Positions 8,872 through 18,481 of a stretch of 64,000 bases of DNA are shown here, in pieces. Numbering within the stretch: position 1 is the stretch's first letter; every line of letters starts with the position of its first letter. The notes below the pieces were generated by a model, which was given only the letters and a program-made list of their open reading frames with translations, was not told the origin of the DNA and did not search any database. A program made the translations under genes and the position numbers. Source of the DNA: Haloplanus salinarum. Lineage in GTDB: Archaea; Halobacteriota; Halobacteria; Halobacteriales; Haloferacaceae. The stretch is from contig NZ_CP101823.1 in assembly GCF_024498175.1 (NCBI RefSeq), forward strand, positions 2,108,001 through 2,172,000, read 5' to 3'.

Positions 8872-9549
8872 TCAGGGCCGTCCGTCGACGCGATACCGGA
8901 GGACGACCCCGTCGTCGACCCGGTCGACGTCGACGAGGTCGAGGGCGGGGAACGCCTCGACGAACCCCTCGCCGTCGGCGAGGGTTGGGGCGTCGCGGCC
9001 GCCGACGACGAGCGAGCCGACGAACACGCTGAGTTCGTCGACGAGGCCCGCCTCGAACAGCGAGAAGACGAGTTCCCCGCCGCCCTCGGCGAGCAGCCGG
9101 TCGACGCCCGCATCGTCGAGGGCCGCGAGGGCCACAGGGAGGTCGACCCGCTCCTCGCCCGCGCGGATGGCCGTCACGTCGGCTCCCGCGTCGCGGAGAG
9201 TGTCGAGTCGGTCGTCGGGCGCCGCCTCGGAGACGAGCAGGTAGGTGGCGGCGTCGTCGTCCAACACCGTCGCGTCGGTCGGGGTCCGGGCGCGGGAGTC
9301 GGCGACCACTCGCGCCGGGTTGGCCGGGCGCCCGTTCCGGAGGCGTTCGACCCGGCGGTCCTCCGATTTCACGCCGAGGTGTGGGTCGTCCGCGAGGACG
9401 GTCCCGACGCCGACGAGGACGGCGTCGGCGGCCGCCCGGAGGCGGTCCACGCGGTCGAAGTCCGCCTCGCCGGAGATGCGGACCTGGCGGCGCTCGCGGG
9501 TCGAGAGCTTCCCGTCGACGCTGGTCGCCGCGTTGACGACGACTTCCAT
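8872..9549 (-). CDS. arfC: diaminohydroxy-pyrimidine ribosyl-phosphate reductase (riboflavin pathway)
   Basis: The 225-residue protein is a stand-alone RibD C-terminal (dihydrofolate-reductase-like) domain. Motifs are VVNAATSVDGKLSTRERRQVRISG at the N-terminus, the NADPH-binding DAVLVGVGTVLADDP, RVVADS, and LLAEGGGELVFSLFEAGLVDEL. Archaea use such a reductase to form the ribitol side chain in riboflavin and F420 synthesis; the symbol follows the Methanocaldococcus enzyme. The start is the ATG at 9549 (MEVVVNAAT); an upstream in-frame start adds only an Arg-rich, non-conserved extension. Confidence 0.88.
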   Translation of the reverse strand: MEVVVNAATSVDGKLSTRERRQVRISGEADFDRVDRLRAAADAVLVGVGTVLADDPHLGVKSEDRRVERLRNGRPANPARVVADSRARTPTDATVLDDDAATYLLVSEAAPDDRLDTLRDAGADVTAIRAGEERVDLPVALAALDDAGVDRLLAEGGGELVFSLFEAGLVDELSVFVGSLVVGGRDAPTLADGEGFVEAFPALDLVDVDRVDDGVVLRYRVDGRP

Positions 9550-9651
9550 GCCGAACCGTTCGCGCGACGGCGCAAACCGCTTTCGGTGGCGGCCGTGACT
9601 CACCGCGAGCGGCGCCGGTATCGGCGAGCGGCCGGGTCGGGGCGGACGAGG

Positions 9652-9658
9652 TTTTTAT
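9652..9658 (+). promoter_or_regulatory. TATA-like box of the rpa1 operon
   Basis: TTTTTAT lies 26-32 bases before the ATG at 9684. The spacing decides in favour of this start over the in-frame ATG at 9657, which directly abuts the box. Confidence 0.6.
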
Positions 9659-9683
9659 GACCGCGCGACCAACCCACCACCCG

Positions 9684-10955
9684 ATGCAACTCGACGATCA
9701 TGCCGAGGAACTCGCCTCCGACCTCGGCGCAGACAAAGCGGAGGTCAAAGAGGACCTGCAGAGCCTGCTCGACTACAACGTGCCCATCGAGGAAGCGAAG
9801 GGGAGCGTCCGCCGGAAGCACGGCGGCGACGGGGGCTCCTCGGCGACGCCGACGGCGAAATCGCTCGCCGACGTCGACCCGGAGGACGGCTCCGTCACGG
9901 TGACCGTCCGCGTCCTGACCAAGGGGATGCGCTCGATCCGCTATCAGGGCGAGGACCAGGTCATCCGGGAGGGCGAGTTCGCCGACGGGAGCGACCGCAT
10001 CGCCTACACGGCCTGGGAGCCGGTCGACTTCGAGCCCGGGGACTCGATCACCGTCGGCAACGCGAACGTCCGCGAGTGGGAGGGGGAACCCGAACTCAAC
10101 CTCGGGACGAACACCACCGTCGCGGCCGCCTCGGACCCCGTCGAGACGCCCTACGAGGTGGGTGGCGACCGCGACCTGATCGACCTCGAACCCGGCGACC
10201 GCGGCCGGACCGTCGAGGTGACTGTCGTCGAGGTGGAGAGCCGGACCATCGACGGCCGGGACGGCGAGACGGAGATCCTCTCGGGGGTCGTCGCCGACGA
10301 GAGCGCCCGTCTGCCGGTGACCGACTGGGATCCCCACGCCGAACTCGAGGAAGGGGCGTCCCTCCGGCTCTCGGACGTGTACGTCCGCGAGTACCGGGGC
10401 GTCCCCCAGGTGAACGTCACGGAGTTCTCGACGGTCGAGCGGCTCGACCGCGAGATATCGGCGCCCGACTCGGCCCCCCGACTGGGGGTCGGCGAGGCCG
10501 TCGAGTCCGGCGGACTGTTCGACGTGGAGCTCGTCGGCAACGTGATCGAGGTCCGGGAGGGCTCCGGGCTGATCGAACGGTGTCCGGACTGCGGACGGGT
10601 CGTCCAGAACGGCCAGTGTCGCGCCCACGGCGAGGTCGAGGGCGAGGACGACCTGCGGGTGAAGGCCATCCTCGACGACGGCACCGGGACGGTGACGGTC
10701 GTCCTCGACACCGACCTGACCGCCGACGTGTACGGCGGCGGGATCGAGGAGGCGAAGGCCGAAGCACGCGACGCCATGGACAAGGAGGTGGTGGCCGACG
10801 CCATCCGCGACCGGATCGTCGGCCGCGAGTACCGCGTTCGGGGGTCGCTCTCGGTCGACGAGTACGGCGCCAACCTCGACGCCGAGACGTTCGTCGAGTG
10901 CGCGGACGACCCGGCCGACCGCGCGAGCGAACTGCTCGCGGGGGTGGCGCGATGA
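9684..10955 (+). CDS. rpa1: replication protein A, Rpa1 type (ssDNA-binding)
   Basis: The 423-residue protein binds single-stranded DNA in replication and repair. After an N-terminal helical region (1-45) come three OB-fold-like regions (about 70-150, 170-255, 280-400). A zinc-finger motif lies in the third (Cys300, Cys303, Cys312, His315; CPDCGRVV then CRAHG). This layout and the following two genes match the rpa1-rpap1-rpe operon known from Haloferax volcanii. The stop overlaps the next ATG by 4 bases (ATGA). Confidence 0.92.
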   Translation: MQLDDHAEELASDLGADKAEVKEDLQSLLDYNVPIEEAKGSVRRKHGGDGGSSATPTAKSLADVDPEDGSVTVTVRVLTKGMRSIRYQGEDQVIREGEFADGSDRIAYTAWEPVDFEPGDSITVGNANVREWEGEPELNLGTNTTVAAASDPVETPYEVGGDRDLIDLEPGDRGRTVEVTVVEVESRTIDGRDGETEILSGVVADESARLPVTDWDPHAELEEGASLRLSDVYVREYRGVPQVNVTEFSTVERLDREISAPDSAPRLGVGEAVESGGLFDVELVGNVIEVREGSGLIERCPDCGRVVQNGQCRAHGEVEGEDDLRVKAILDDGTGTVTVVLDTDLTADVYGGGIEEAKAEARDAMDKEVVADAIRDRIVGREYRVRGSLSVDEYGANLDAETFVECADDPADRASELLAGVAR

Positions 10956-12520
10956 GTTCCGCCGACGACGGCGACGACGCGGGACCGGGGCGGCGCGAGG
11001 TAGCCCACCGCCTGTTCGCCGCGGAGTTCGACGACGCCACCGTCTCCTACGCCGAGAGCGACGAGGAGCGCGCCCCGAAGTACGTCGTCACGCCGACGGG
11101 CGCGCGGGTGAACCGTCTGTTCGCGGTCGGCGTCCTGACCGAAGTGGAGTCGGTCAACGAGGACGTCCTCCGCGCCCGGATCGTGGACCCGACGGGGGCG
11201 TTCGTCTCCTACGCCGGCCAGTACCAGCCCAACGCCGCCGCCTTCTTCGAGCGGGCGGACCCGCCCGCCTTCGTCGCGCTCACGGGGAAGGCCCGCACGT
11301 TCGAACCCGAGGACGGCGACCGGGTCTACAGTTCGGTCCGCCCCGAGAGCGTCGCCGAGGTCGACGCCGAGACGCGCGACCGGTGGACGGTGTCGGCCGC
11401 CGAGGCCACGCTCCGTCGCATCGCCGCGATGGCCGAGGCCAAGACGCTCGACGTCGAGGGCGAGGCGCTGCGGTCGATCCTCGAAGACCGGGGGTACGAC
11501 GCGTCGACGGCCGCGGGCATCGAGGTCGCCCTCGATCACTACGGGACGACGACGGCGTACCTCGACGCGCTTCGGGGGGTGGCCCTCGACGCCCTGGAGG
11601 TCGTCGCCGGCGACCGCGACGCCGTCCGCTCGCTCGACCGCGCGCCTGGCGACGCCGGCACGTCGTCGCTCGGGCCGCTCCCCGCGACGGTGACGGGCGA
11701 CGCGGGGTCGATCGACCCCACGACGACCGCCGACGCGGGCGACGGGGCGGGCGTCGCCGACGACGCGTCCGCCGACGAGGGAATCGCCGCACCGTCGACC
11801 GACGACGGCGAGGCCGGATCGGCGGAGACCGCTGCGGCCGAGACGGGGGCCGACGCCGCGACGGGGACGGGCCCCGAGACGGCGACCGAACCCGCGGACG
11901 CCGAACCGGAGCCGTCGGCCGCCGAGTCGTCGGGGACGGCGGACGACCTCGGCGACTTCGACGACGCCGGCGAGACGGCGGACGACCTCGGCGACTTCGA
12001 CGACACCGGCGAGACGGCGGACGACCTCGGCGACTTCGACGGCGGCGTCGGGGACCCCGACGAGTCCGCCGACGACCTCTACGAACTCGACGAGGAGGAG
12101 CGCCGCGAGGTCGAGGAGTCCTTCGACGTCGGCTTCGAGAGCGGGGCCGAGGTCGACGAGCCGGGCGAGGCCGGCATCGACGTTCCCGGGCCCGAGGACC
12201 TCGACGCCGAGGCGGACGCGACCGGGACCGAGGGCGGAACGGCAGCCGACGACGGGGGGGACACCGACGCCGGATCGGCCGCGACGACCGACGAGGGCGG
12301 TGACGGGGCGACCGGCGCCGCGGACGTCGACCTGGAGGCTGTGGCCGTCGAGGCGATGGACGAGCTCGACGACGGCGACGGGGCGGCCCGGGACGCGGTC
12401 GTGGGTGCGGTCGTCGACGAGTACGGCGCCGACCCCGGCGCCGTCGCCGACGCCATCGAGGACGCGCTGATGAGCGGGAAGTGCTACGAGCCGAGCGAGG
12501 ACAGCCTGAAGGCGATCTGA
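10952..12520 (+). CDS. rpap1: Rpa-associated protein Rpap1
   Basis: The 522-residue protein has an OB-fold-like N-terminal part (about 12-140: REVAHRLFAAEFDDATVSY, KYVVTPTGARVNRLFAVGVL, FVSYAGQYQ), typical of COG3390 Rpa-associated proteins. A long, very acidic Ala/Asp/Glu/Gly linker (about 225-460) follows, with three exact-length 13-residue repeats, and then a conserved C-terminal helical domain (VVDEYGADPGAVADAIEDAL, GKCYEPSEDSLKAI). In Haloferax, Rpap1 partners Rpa1. It is coupled by start-stop overlaps to rpa1 (ATGA) and rpe (TGATG). Confidence 0.9.
   Translation: MSSADDGDDAGPGRREVAHRLFAAEFDDATVSYAESDEERAPKYVVTPTGARVNRLFAVGVLTEVESVNEDVLRARIVDPTGAFVSYAGQYQPNAAAFFERADPPAFVALTGKARTFEPEDGDRVYSSVRPESVAEVDAETRDRWTVSAAEATLRRIAAMAEAKTLDVEGEALRSILEDRGYDASTAAGIEVALDHYGTTTAYLDALRGVALDALEVVAGDRDAVRSLDRAPGDAGTSSLGPLPATVTGDAGSIDPTTTADAGDGAGVADDASADEGIAAPSTDDGEAGSAETAAAETGADAATGTGPETATEPADAEPEPSAAESSGTADDLGDFDDAGETADDLGDFDDTGETADDLGDFDGGVGDPDESADDLYELDEEERREVEESFDVGFESGAEVDEPGEAGIDVPGPEDLDAEADATGTEGGTAADDGGDTDAGSAATTDEGGDGATGAADVDLEAVAVEAMDELDDGDGAARDAVVGAVVDEYGADPGAVADAIEDALMSGKCYEPSEDSLKAI
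11936..12052 (+). repeat. three tandem 39-bp coding repeats in rpap1
   Basis: Three consecutive 39-base units encode TADDLGDFDDAGE, TADDLGDFDDTGE and TADDLGDFDGGVG. The first two differ by one residue, so the array looks recently duplicated. Confidence 0.9.
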
Positions 12521-13296
12521 TGGCGGCGGTCGAACCGGTTCCGGGCGAGCCGGCGGCGGTCGCGGACTGCGGCGACGAGTGCGCGCTGGTCGTCGCGGAC
12601 TATCACGCCGGCATCGAGACCGGCCTCCGCTACGAGCGGGGCGTCGAACTCCGGAGCGACGCCGACGGCCGCCGGACGCGCCTGCTCGCCCTAGTCGAGC
12701 GGGTCGAGCCGGATCGGGTGATCGTCCTCGGGGACCTGATCCACCGGATCGGCGACCCTGGGGCCGACGAGCGCGACGAGGTGGTGGCCCTCCTCGACGC
12801 GCTGGACGATCGGGGGCTGCCGCTGACGCTCGTCCCCGGCAACCACGACGGCGGCGTCGCCGAGGCCTACGGCGACCGGCTGACGGTAGCCGACGCCGGC
12901 GGCCACCGCCGCGGCGACGTGGGGTTCGTCCACGGCCACACCTGGCCGGATCGGTCGATCCTCGGCGCCCGGACGCTCTGTATGGGCCACGAGCACCCGC
13001 AGGTCCGCCTCGAAGACGAGGTGGGGGGCGGCCGGACGGAGAAGACGTGGCTCCGGGGCCCCCTGCGGGCCGACCCGTTCGCCGACGAGTTGGGCGTCGA
13101 CCCGGCGGCGCTTTCCTGGCCCGATCCGCCGCCGGAGCTCGTCGTCTTCCCCGCGTTCAACGACCGCTCGGGCGGGACGTGGATCAACGTCGAGGGCCAG
13201 TCCTTTCTCGCGCCGTTCCTGCCCGCAGCCCTGGACGACGCGGCCGAGGCGTACCTACTCGACGGGACGCGACTGGGCGCGTATCGGCGGATCTGA
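12520..13296 (+). CDS. rpe: calcineurin-like phosphoesterase Rpe
   Basis: The 258-residue protein carries the metallophosphoesterase signature in order: D-x-H (DYH, Asp27 and His29), GD (71-72), GNHD (107-110), HGH (138-140) and GHEH (156-159). All metal ligands appear present. In Haloferax the equivalent gene closes the rpa1 operon; its substrate is not settled. The ATG overlaps the rpap1 stop, so translation is likely coupled. Confidence 0.9.
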   Translation: MAAVEPVPGEPAAVADCGDECALVVADYHAGIETGLRYERGVELRSDADGRRTRLLALVERVEPDRVIVLGDLIHRIGDPGADERDEVVALLDALDDRGLPLTLVPGNHDGGVAEAYGDRLTVADAGGHRRGDVGFVHGHTWPDRSILGARTLCMGHEHPQVRLEDEVGGGRTEKTWLRGPLRADPFADELGVDPAALSWPDPPPELVVFPAFNDRSGGTWINVEGQSFLAPFLPAALDDAAEAYLLDGTRLGAYRRI

Positions 13297-13357
13297 GCCG
13301 GGACGGCGGCCGTGGGCGAACGGTGAGCTTAATCGGCTCGCGCGACTACCGCGGTCG

Positions 13358-16195
13358 ATGGCAGATACGGAGTCGTCGCGGATGGACGCCTTCACCCACC
13401 TCGGCGATCGGGTACGGTCGGCGCTCTCCGAGCGCGGCTTCGCGACGCCGACGGAGCCACAGCGGCGGGCGATCCCGCCGCTGGCGGCCGGCGAGAACGC
13501 GCTTGTCCTCGCGCCGACGGGGACGGGGAAGACCGAGACGGCGATGCTGCCGGTGTTCGACTCGATCCACCGCGCCGAGGACCGGTTCGGGATCTCGGCG
13601 CTCTACATCACGCCGCTGCGCGCGCTCAACCGCGACATGCGCGAGCGGCTGGACTGGTGGGGCGAGTACCTCGACGTCGAGGTAGACGTCCGCCACGGCG
13701 ACACCACGCAGTACCGGCGGGGCAAGCAGGCCGACGACCCCCCGGACGTGCTGGTGACGACCCCCGAGACGCTGCAGGCGACCCTGACGGGCGAGAAACT
13801 TCGAACGGCCCTGTCCGATGTCGAACACGTCGTCGTCGACGAGGTGCACGAACTCGCGTCGTCGAAGCGGGGCGCGCAGTTGACGGTGGGCCTCGAACGC
13901 CTCCGCGACCTGGCCGGGCCGTTCCAGCGCATCGGCCTCTCGGCGACCGTCGGGTCGCCCGCGGAGGTCGGCCGGTTCCTGACCGGCGACCGCGACTGTG
14001 CGGTCGTCGAAGTCGAGGCGGGAACGAACGTCGAGTTCCGGGTGCGCGAACCGGAGGTGACCGACGAGGACGAGGCCCTGGCGGGGAAGCTGGCGACCGA
14101 CGTCGAAATCGCCAGCCACGTGCGGACGATCCGCGACGTCGTCGCGGCCCACGAGTCGACGCTGATATTCGTCAACACGCGCCAGACCGCGGAGGCGCTC
14201 GGTTCGCGGTTCAAGCGCCTGGAGGAGCCCATCGGCGTCCACCACGGATCGCTCTCGAAGGAGGCCCGGATCGAGGTGGAGGACGCGTTCAAACGGGGCG
14301 AGGTCGACGGCCTCGTCTGCACGTCGTCGATGGAACTCGGCATCGACGTGGGACGGGTCGATCACGTGATCCAGTACGGGAGCCCCCGGGAGGTGGCTCG
14401 CCTCCTCCAGCGGGTCGGCCGCGCGGGGCACCGCCGGGACGCCGTCTCGGAGGGAACGGTCGTCACGAGCCACCCCGACGACACGCTGGAGGCGCTGGCC
14501 ATCGCCCGCCGGGCGGTCGCGGGCGAGGTGGAGCCCGCGACCATCCACCACGGGAGCCTCGACGTGGTCGCCAACCAGACCGTCGGCCTCGTGATGGACC
14601 ACGGCGAGGTCGGCGCCCGCGAGGCCTACGAGACGCTGACGCGGGCGTATCCGTTCCGCTCGCTGTCGGAGGCGGCGTTCCGGGCGGTAGTGCGCGAACT
14701 GTCCTCGAACCGCCTCCTGTGGCTCGACGAGGACGCCGACCGCCTGGAGAAATCGGGGGGAACGTGGCGGTACTTCTACGCCAACCTGTCGATGATCCCC
14801 GACGAGGAGACCTACGAGGTGTACGACCTCTCCGCCCGGAAGACGGTCGGGACCCTCGACGAGCGGTTCGTCCTCAACTTCGCCGGGCCGGGCGAGACCT
14901 TCATCCAGCGCGGCGAGATGTGGCGGATCACCGAGGTGGACGAGGAGGAGGCACGCGTCGAGGTGACGCCCATCGAGGACCCCGGCGGCGAGGTGCCGTC
15001 CTGGACGGGCCAGGAGATTCCGGTGCCGGCGGCCGTCGCGGGCGAGGTGGGCGAGATGCGCGACGTGGCGACGACGCAGTTCGAACGCGGCGCCGACCGG
15101 CGGGCCGTCGCCCGCGAGTTCCTCCCGCGGTATCCGGGCGACGAGTACACCGTCCGCGAGGCGCTCGACCCCGTGGAGCGACAGGTGGAGGCGGGCGCCC
15201 CGACGCCCACGGCCGACCGCCTCGTCGTCGAGGGGCAGGGCCGAGGGGTCGTCCTCAACGCCCCCTTCGGCCACGAGGTGAACGAGACGCTCGGCCGGCT
15301 GTGTTCGGCGCTGATCGGTCAGAAGACCGGCTCGTCGGTGGGGATGGAGGTCGACCCCTACCGGATCGAACTGGAGGTGCCCGGGCGCACCGGGCCGTCC
15401 GACGTGGTGGAGGTCCTGGAGACGACGGATCCGGACCACGTGGAGGGCCTTCTGGAACTCGCCCTGAAGAACTCGGGGACGCTGAAGTTCACGCTGGCGC
15501 AGGTGGCCGCGAAGTTCGGCGCGCTCAAGCGGTATCAGGGGCAGGGTCGGTTCGGCGCCGACCGCCTGCTCGCGGCCCTGGAGGATACGCCGGTGTACGA
15601 CGAGGCGGTCCGGGAGGTGTTCCACACCGACCTCGCCGTCGACGAGGCAGCGGCCGTTCTAGAGGGAGTCCAGACGGGCGACATCGAGGTGACGACCGCC
15701 CGCGAACACACGCCCATCGGCACGGGCGGCCGGTCCAGCGGCCGGGAACTGCTCGTCCCCGAGAACGCCGACGCGAGCGTCGTCGAGACGCTGAAAGAGC
15801 GCATCCGGAACGACCGGGTGATCCTCGCCTGCCTCCACTGCACGGAGTGGACGCGGAAGACGAAGGTGCGGCGGGTGCCGGACCAGCCCCGGTGTCCGGA
15901 GTGCGAGTCGACCCGGATCGCCGCCCTGAATCCGTGGGACGACGACGTGGTCACGGCGGTGCGGGCAAAGGAGAAGGACGACGAGCAGGAGGGGATGACC
16001 CAGCGCGCCTACCGCTCGGCGAACTTAGTCCAGAGCCACGGCAAGCGGGCGGTGATCGCCATGGCCGCCCGCGGGGTCGGTCCGCACAACGCCGCCCGGA
16101 TCATCGCCAAACTCCGCGAGGACGAGGACGACTTCTATCGCGACATCCTCGAACAGGAGCGCCAGTACGCCCGGACGCAGTCGTTCTGGGACTAG
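13358..16195 (+). CDS. lhr: Lhr-type superfamily 2 DNA helicase
   Basis: The 945-residue protein has helicase motifs I (APTGTGKTE, about 52-60), II (VVDEVHEL), III (LSATV), and IV-VI (FVNTRQTAE, TSSMELGIDVGRVD, QRVGRAGHRRDA), followed by the Lhr winged-helix and C-terminal core region. A zinc-binding pair CLHC and CPEC lies near residues 827 and 846. Lhr helicases act in archaeal DNA repair. The ATG at 13358 is about 25-30 bases after a TTAATC element. The 3' end overlaps that of the convergent cdc48 gene by 4 bases. Haloarchaea usually carry two Lhr paralogs, and I cannot say which this is. Confidence 0.92.
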   Translation: MADTESSRMDAFTHLGDRVRSALSERGFATPTEPQRRAIPPLAAGENALVLAPTGTGKTETAMLPVFDSIHRAEDRFGISALYITPLRALNRDMRERLDWWGEYLDVEVDVRHGDTTQYRRGKQADDPPDVLVTTPETLQATLTGEKLRTALSDVEHVVVDEVHELASSKRGAQLTVGLERLRDLAGPFQRIGLSATVGSPAEVGRFLTGDRDCAVVEVEAGTNVEFRVREPEVTDEDEALAGKLATDVEIASHVRTIRDVVAAHESTLIFVNTRQTAEALGSRFKRLEEPIGVHHGSLSKEARIEVEDAFKRGEVDGLVCTSSMELGIDVGRVDHVIQYGSPREVARLLQRVGRAGHRRDAVSEGTVVTSHPDDTLEALAIARRAVAGEVEPATIHHGSLDVVANQTVGLVMDHGEVGAREAYETLTRAYPFRSLSEAAFRAVVRELSSNRLLWLDEDADRLEKSGGTWRYFYANLSMIPDEETYEVYDLSARKTVGTLDERFVLNFAGPGETFIQRGEMWRITEVDEEEARVEVTPIEDPGGEVPSWTGQEIPVPAAVAGEVGEMRDVATTQFERGADRRAVAREFLPRYPGDEYTVREALDPVERQVEAGAPTPTADRLVVEGQGRGVVLNAPFGHEVNETLGRLCSALIGQKTGSSVGMEVDPYRIELEVPGRTGPSDVVEVLETTDPDHVEGLLELALKNSGTLKFTLAQVAAKFGALKRYQGQGRFGADRLLAALEDTPVYDEAVREVFHTDLAVDEAAAVLEGVQTGDIEVTTAREHTPIGTGGRSSGRELLVPENADASVVETLKERIRNDRVILACLHCTEWTRKTKVRRVPDQPRCPECESTRIAALNPWDDDVVTAVRAKEKDDEQEGMTQRAYRSANLVQSHGKRAVIAMAARGVGPHNAARIIAKLREDEDDFYRDILEQERQYARTQSFWD

Positions 16196-18387
16196 AGATC
16201 CACGGGGAGCGACGGCGAGACGGCCTCTAGCGCCGCCTCGAAGTCGGCGGCGGTCAGAGACACCTCGTCGGCGTGGTCGTTGGCCTCGGCGGCGGGGTAG
16301 GCGTCGGCCACCGAGCGCACGGCACGCATGGCCGCCTCCCGGCAGACCGCGGCGAGGTCGGCCCCGGAGTAGCCCGCGGTCCGGGCCGCGAGGTCGTCGA
16401 GGTCGACGCCGTCGGCCAGCGGCTTCCGGCGCGTGTGGACCGCGAGGATGGCCCGGCGGGCGGCCTCGTCGGGACCGGGCACCTCGACGTGGGACTCCAG
16501 GCGGCCGGCCCTGAGGAGCGCCGGATCCAGCGCGTCCTTTCGGTTCGTCGCCGCGAGGACGATCAGGTTGGGGTTGTCGGCGACGGCGTCGAACTCGGTG
16601 AGGAGTTGGGAGACGACGCGCTCGGTCACCTCGCTGTCCCCCCGATTCCGGTCGGTCGCCACGGCGTCGATCTCGTCGAAGAAGACGATGGCGGGGGCGG
16701 CGCCGCGGGCGCGGTCGAACACCTCGCGGACGGCCTTCTCGCTCTCGCCGACGTAGCGATCCAGGAGTTCCGGTCCCCGGACGTGGACGAAGTTGACGCC
16801 GCTCTCGGCGGCGACGGAGCGGGCGAGGAGCGTCTTGCCCGTCCCCGGCGGTCCGTAGAGCAGGACGCCGGCGGGCGGGTCGGCGTCGGCCGCCTCGAAC
16901 AGCGGATCGTAGGTGAGCGGCCACGTCACCGCCCGTTCGAGGGTGGCTTTCGCCTCCTCGAGGCCGCCGACGGACTCGAAGCCCTCGGTCGGCGCCTCGG
17001 AGACGTACTCGCGCATGGCGCTGGGGTCGACGGCCGCCATCGCCGCCTCGAAGTCCTCGCGGGCGACCGAGATGTCGTCGGTGGCGGTCCCCTCACGGCG
17101 GGCACGGCGGAGCGCCGACATGGCCGCCTCCGTCACCAGCGACTGGAGGTCGGCGCCGACGAAGCCGTGGGTCCGGGCGGCGAGTCGGTCGAGGTCGACG
17201 CCGTCGGCCGTCGGCATCCGGCGGGTGTGGACGTCGAGGATCTCGCGGCGCCCCGTCTCGTCCGGGACGCCGATCTCGATCTCGCGGTCGAAGCGCCCGC
17301 CCCGCCGGAGCGCCGGGTCGAGGTCGTCGACCCGGTTGGTCGCGCCGATGACGATCACCTCGCCCCGCGCCTCCAAGCCGTCCATCAGGGAGAGGAGCTG
17401 GCCGACGATCCGATCCTCCATCCCGCCGCCCTCCTCGCGTTCCGGCGCGACCGAGTCGATCTCGTCGAAGAAGACGATCGACGGGGCGTTCTCGCGCGCG
17501 TCCTCGAACACCTGCCGCAGTCGTTCCTCGCTGTCACCCTTGTACTTCGAGACGATTTCGGGCCCCGAGACGGAGACGAAAGTGGCGTCCACCTCGTTGG
17601 CGACGGCGCGGGCGATCAGCGTCTTGCCCGTGCCCGGCGGCCCGTAGAGCAGGACGCCCTTGGGTGGGTCGACGCCGAGCCGGGCGAACAGCTCCGGCTC
17701 CGACAGCGGGAGTTCGATCATCTCCCGCACGAGGTCGAGTTCGTCGTCGAGGCCGCCGATGTCCTCGTAGGTGATCCCGGTGGTCGGGCGGCGGCCGGCG
17801 CCGGCGTCGCCGTCCGCCCCGTCGGTCGGCCCGTCGCGCGAGACCGGATCGTCGCGGGCATCCTTCGGTCGCGTGGCCGCCGCGTCGGCGGGCCCGCCGC
17901 GCAGGCGGAGGTCGGTCGCCTCGACCATCCGGACGGCGCCCGCGGGGGCCGTCTCCCGCACCACGAACGCGCCGGGGTCGAGACTCTCGACCCGAATCCG
18001 GTCGCCGGCCCGTAGCGGGCGGCCGTCGAGTTCCCGTCGGAGTTCCCGCCGGACCGCGTCGCGGTCGGCGTCGACACCCGTCGGCACCGCAAGGGTGACC
18101 GACTCGGCGTCCGTGACGGCGGCCGTCCGCACGCGGACGGCATCGCCGACGGCCACCCCGGCGTTCGCCCGCGTCCCGGCGTCGATCAGGACGGCGTCGT
18201 CGGGGACGCCGGCCCGCGCCGGCCAGAGTTTCGCCACCGTCGTCCGGTCGCCTTCGAGCAGGACGGCGTCGCCGCTCAGGACGCCGAGTCGCTTCCGGGC
18301 CGCCTCCGGGAGGCGTGCGATGCCGCGGCCCGCGTCGCGCTTCTCGGCGGCCCGAACCGTGAGTTCGATCCCGGCGCTGTCGGTCAT
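16192..18387 (-). CDS. cdc48: Cdc48/VAT-type AAA+ ATPase
   Basis: The 731-residue protein has the complete Cdc48 plan: an N-domain (about 1-175, double-psi barrel, LTVRAAEKRDAGRGIARL), D1 AAA with GPPGTGKT and FFDEIDSVAPERE, and D2 AAA with GPPGTGKT and FFDEIDAVATDRN. It unfolds proteins and may feed the proteasome. It lacks a clear C-terminal HbYX tail (it ends SLPVDL). A variable Asp/Gly-rich insert (about 170-200) links the N-domain and D1. Haloarchaea carry several paralogs. Confidence 0.95.
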   Translation of the reverse strand: MTDSAGIELTVRAAEKRDAGRGIARLPEAARKRLGVLSGDAVLLEGDRTTVAKLWPARAGVPDDAVLIDAGTRANAGVAVGDAVRVRTAAVTDAESVTLAVPTGVDADRDAVRRELRRELDGRPLRAGDRIRVESLDPGAFVVRETAPAGAVRMVEATDLRLRGGPADAAATRPKDARDDPVSRDGPTDGADGDAGAGRRPTTGITYEDIGGLDDELDLVREMIELPLSEPELFARLGVDPPKGVLLYGPPGTGKTLIARAVANEVDATFVSVSGPEIVSKYKGDSEERLRQVFEDARENAPSIVFFDEIDSVAPEREEGGGMEDRIVGQLLSLMDGLEARGEVIVIGATNRVDDLDPALRRGGRFDREIEIGVPDETGRREILDVHTRRMPTADGVDLDRLAARTHGFVGADLQSLVTEAAMSALRRARREGTATDDISVAREDFEAAMAAVDPSAMREYVSEAPTEGFESVGGLEEAKATLERAVTWPLTYDPLFEAADADPPAGVLLYGPPGTGKTLLARSVAAESGVNFVHVRGPELLDRYVGESEKAVREVFDRARGAAPAIVFFDEIDAVATDRNRGDSEVTERVVSQLLTEFDAVADNPNLIVLAATNRKDALDPALLRAGRLESHVEVPGPDEAARRAILAVHTRRKPLADGVDLDDLAARTAGYSGADLAAVCREAAMRAVRSVADAYPAAEANDHADEVSLTAADFEAALEAVSPSLPVDL

Positions 18388-18481
18388 CGTCGGGCGGTAG
18401 GGCCGGCCGGGCCTTTACGCTTCGCTCCCGCTCGGCCCGTCGGCGAAACCGTTTATGTGGGCTCCGGGTCGATCGGGTCGC

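Noticed and set aside
13346-16230. 759-codon minus and 857-codon plus frames across the lhr gene
   Set aside because: They are shadows of lhr, which has every helicase motif; the shadow products have no domain structure.
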